64,000 bases of DNA from assembly GCF_027942865.1 (NCBI RefSeq), contig NC_134514.1, positions 622,618 to 686,617 on the forward strand, read 5' to 3'. The position numbers were made by a program, and so were the translations under genes. The stretch is from Odontesthes bonariensis (taxonomy: Eukaryota > Chordata > Actinopteri > Atheriniformes > Atherinopsidae). The notes below the pieces were generated by a model, which worked only from the letters and a program-made list of their open reading frames with translations, was not told the DNA's origin and searched no databases. How positions within the stretch are numbered: the first letter of the stretch is position 1; the number at the start of each line of letters is the position of its first letter. Positions 51,837-64,000 of this stretch are shown here, in pieces.

Positions 51837-53362
51837 ATGCGGGTCTCTCAGGTCTCTGCCGGGCTGTACCTCACTGATCTGGACTCGGCTCTGAACCGTG
51901 GCGTGCTGACCAGCAGGAACGTCACGCTCGTGGTTAACGCCAGCGGGCTGCAGGACCTCTCCTACCCGCCGCTTGGCGGCCTGCAGGTCCTCCAGGTCCC
52001 GGTCCAGGATCAGCCCCACGCCCCTCTGAGGGACTACTTTGACCCGGTATCTGAACGGATCAGGCAGAACCACTCTGGGGCCACGCTGGTCCACTGCACC
52101 GCCGGCCGGAGCCGCTCCCCCGCCCTGATCATGGCGCACCTGATGAGGTAACAGCCCGCAGGGTCCGGTTCTGCTCCGGCTTGGTTCTGGTTTCTTTAAG
52201 GGTCTGATTTCTTTAAGGGTCTGGTTTCTTTACGGCTCTGGTTTCTTTACGGTTCTGGTTTCTTTACGGTTCTGGTTTCTTTACGGTTCTGGTTTCTTTT
52301 CGGTTTTGGTTTATTTACGGTTCTGGTTTCTTTACGGCTCTGGTTTCTTTACGGCTCTGGTTTCTTTTCGGTTCTGGTTTATTTTCGGTTCTGGTTTCTT
52401 TTCGGTTCTGGTTTCTTTACGGTTCTGGTTTCTTTACGGCTCTGGTTTCTTTACGGCTCTGGTTTCTTTTCGGTTCTGGTTTCTTTTCGGTTCTGGTTTC
52501 TTTTCGGTTCTGGTTTATTTTCGGTTCTGGTTTCTTTTCGGTTCTGGTTTCTTTACGGTTCTGGTTTCTTTACGGCTCTGGTTTCTTTACGGTTCTGGTT
52601 TCTTTACGGCTCTGGTTTCTTTACGGCTCTGGTTTATTTTCGGTTCTGGTTTCTTTTCGGTTCTGGTTTCTTTACGGTTCTGGTTTCTTTACGGCTCTGG
52701 TTTCTTTTCGGTTCTGGTTTCTTTTCGGTTCTGGTTTCTTTACGGCTCTGGTTTCTTTACGGCTCTGGTTTCTTTTCGGTTCTGGTTTCTTTACGGCTCT
52801 GGTTTCTTTTCGGTTCTGGTTTCTTTACGGCTCTGGTTTCTTTTCGGTTCTGGTTTCTTTACGGTTCTGGTTTCTTTTCGGTTCTGGTTTCTTTACGGTT
52901 CTGGTTTCTTTTCGGTTCTGGTTTCTTTACGGTTCTGGTTTCTTTTCGGTTCTGGTTTCTTTACGGTTTTGGTTTATTTTCGGTTCTGGTTTATTTTCGG
53001 TTCTGGTTTCTTTACGGTTCTGGTTTCTTTTCGGTTCTGGTTTCTTTACGGTTTTGGTTTATTTTCGGTTCTGGTTTCTTTACGGTTCTGGTTTCTTTAC
53101 GGTTCTGGTTTCTTTACGGTTCTGGTCCGTGTGTCGCAGGTGTGAAGGTCTCAGCCTCCGTCAGGCCCATGAACTGGTTCTGGAGCGGCGGCCGTTCGTC
53201 CGGCCCAACGCCGGGTTCTGGAGGCAGCTGATGGACTACGAGAGGGCGCTGTTCAGCCAGAACACGGTCAGGATGGCGAGCACCGGCGCCGGGGTTCTGC
53301 CCGAGGCTCTGCCGGACCTGCAGGACCCGAACGCTGCGGCGGCGTACTGCCTCAACCTGTGA
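51837..53362 (+). CDS. Atypical dual-specificity protein phosphatase (DUSP14/18/21-like)
   Basis: Two coding exons, 51837-52147 and 53140-53362, total 534 nt (177 aa). ATG lies seven bases after a good acceptor (CCTGCAG), implying a 5' UTR intron. The protein begins MRVSQVSAGLYLTDLDSALN. It has the DSP general-acid loop VPVQDQPHAP (Asp58), the P-loop HCTAGRSR (Cys87, Arg93; HCX5R) and, in exon 2, ERRPFVRPNAGFWRQLMDYE. The P-loop and the FWxQLxxYE helix are hallmarks of the small atypical DUSP14/18/21/28 group, and the tail after it (NTVRM) is nearest to DUSP14/18. It should dephosphorylate phospho-Tyr/Thr substrates such as MAP-kinase pathway proteins. It has no N-terminal CH2 docking domain. 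The single coding intron is filled by a 17-bp minisatellite. It is convergent with polr2d. Confidence 0.9.
52188..53126. repeat. 17-bp minisatellite (TCTGGTTTCTTTACGGT), phosphatase intron
   Basis: About 55 units of TCTGGTTTCTTTACGGT or TTTTCGGT variants fill nearly all of the intron, ending about ten bases before the acceptor. Sense units carry a TTTCTTTAC pyrimidine/branch-like motif. Confidence 0.97.
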
Positions 53363-53600
53363 GCTGCGGCGGGTTCGTCCGGGAGACTGAGCCGGGAACC
53401 AGGTCCAGCTGGAACCGGTCCAGGACCGGCCCGCCAGGTCGTCAGAACCAAAAGCTTCCAACAGATCAGATCCAAGTAGGTTGAGATGATCCATCACCTG
53501 ATCCAGTGATTGATCACTGATTGATCAGTGAGTGATCAGGTGTTCCTGATCTTTAAAAAGAGAGACCAACAAACCAGAAGTAGAAAAAGACAAATCAGAT

Positions 53601-53606
53601 TTTATT
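53601..53606 (-). terminator. polr2d polyadenylation signal
   Basis: AATAAA on the minus strand, 107 bp beyond the polr2d stop codon. No canonical signal was seen for the convergent phosphatase gene between 53363 and 53600. Confidence 0.75.
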
Positions 53607-53712
53607 GGGACAACAGAAGGAATGATCAGATTGATCAGATCGATCGGTAATCAATGAACCCATCGGGGTCCAGACGGGTCTCAGGTCTGGGGTCCGGCTG
53701 CAGGTTCTGGTC

Positions 53713-63482
<9,770 letters not shown>

Positions 63483-63720
63483 GATGTCGGCGCCCCGCGG
63501 CTCCTGGAGGACGCAGCGGGCGGAAGAAGCGGCGGGTCGGGCGGCGGCAGACTTCCGGTGAGTCCCGGTGAGTCCCGGTGAGGCCGGTCAGGGGAAACTC
63601 CGCGGAAAGTGAAGGCAAACTGCGGGGAAAATCACGACAAAGAGCCCGCGCGGAGCTGTTCAGTCACACAATAACAGTCAGAAGCACTTCCGGGTCGAAC
63701 GCTTCCACTTCCGGTTCTTC
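63483..63720 (-). promoter_or_regulatory. polr2d promoter with three ETS-type sites
   Basis: ACTTCCGG (CCGGAAGT on the gene strand) occurs at 63551-63558, 63686-63693 and 63707-63714 in GC-rich DNA upstream of the ATG at 63482. ETS/GABP motif clusters are usual in housekeeping promoters. Confidence 0.65.
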
Positions 63721-63814
63721 TCTCTCTATTTTTTTTTTTTATTGGCGGTTGGCAAACAACTTAAGGAAGCATTACCGCCACCAACTGGTAAGGAGTGTGG
63801 ATTACATGACAATT

Positions 63815-63850
63815 CTATATACATTATATACATATATACACATAATAATA

Positions 63851-63881
<31 letters not shown>

Positions 63882-63985
63882 GTACATATATAACATAATA
63901 ATATATATACATATATATACATATATACATATATATACATATATACATATATATACATATATACATATATATGTATATATATACA
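63815..63985. repeat. TATATACATA microsatellite
   Basis: AT-rich tract of (TA)n and ATATATACAT repeats at the right window edge. Confidence 0.95.
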
Positions 63986-64000
63986 GTCAAGCCCGGAATT

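Overview
This window looks like nuclear DNA of a ray-finned fish, probably a percomorph teleost. Its genes have short exons with GT-AG introns and vertebrate orthologues, and it carries teleost-typical debris: Tc1 and pogo-like elements, L2-like and L1/Tx1-like LINE tails, hAT, PIF/Harbinger-like and TTAA-flanked MITEs, and tRNA-derived SINEs. Its most striking property is tandem repetition. Very roughly half of the 64 kb is minisatellite, and nearly all of it lies inside introns.

Layout. (1) About 1-18,059, minus strand: 5' and middle part of lrch3 (leucine-rich repeats plus calponin homology). Ten coding exons are visible; the C-terminal calponin-homology exons would lie left of the window. 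Its introns hold a 21-bp array, a Tc1-like element carrying a pogo-like insertion, a 6.1-kb array of 10-bp units, 11-, 14- and 31-bp arrays and several transposon relics. (2) 18,060-22,967: intergenic space packed with transposon remnants, with NRF1-type motifs next to the lrch3 and abcf3 starts. (3) 22,968-44,471, plus strand: complete abcf3, 21 coding exons, 711 codons. Six introns are swollen by separate minisatellites, the largest being 8.1 kb (34,183-42,250). (4) 44,472-47,207: polyadenylation signals, transposon copies related to those on the far side of abcf3, a hAT BED-finger relic and a 32-bp array. (5) 47,208-49,137, minus: a four-exon gene for a YqaJ/lambda-exonuclease-like nuclease (PD-(D/E)XK fold). 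(6) 49,300-51,836: candidate promoter, a hAT MITE with an 8-bp target duplication, a tRNA-headed SINE-like element and a D-arm-less tRNA-Leu relic. (7) 51,837-53,362, plus: two-exon atypical dual-specificity phosphatase of the DUSP14/18/21 type. (8) 53,713-63,482, minus: complete polr2d (RNA polymerase II subunit RPB4), four exons, 144 codons; intron 2 contains a 4.8-kb hexamer-based array and intron 1 carries LINE and MITE relics plus two tRNA-Gly(TCC) genes in a near-perfect inverted repeat.

The protein genes are not a functional operon-like set. They are unrelated housekeeping or signalling genes (translation-associated ABC-F ATPase, Pol II subunit, LRR scaffold, phosphatase) plus one nuclease of probable mobile-element ancestry. 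What unites the window is repeat behaviour: arrays often start within a few bases of a 5' splice site, many units carry branch-point-like or acceptor-like motifs on the sense strand, and several arrays show higher-order duplication (890, 762 and 318 bp). Very long reading frames inside the arrays are artefacts of unit length and stop-poor composition and are not annotated as genes.
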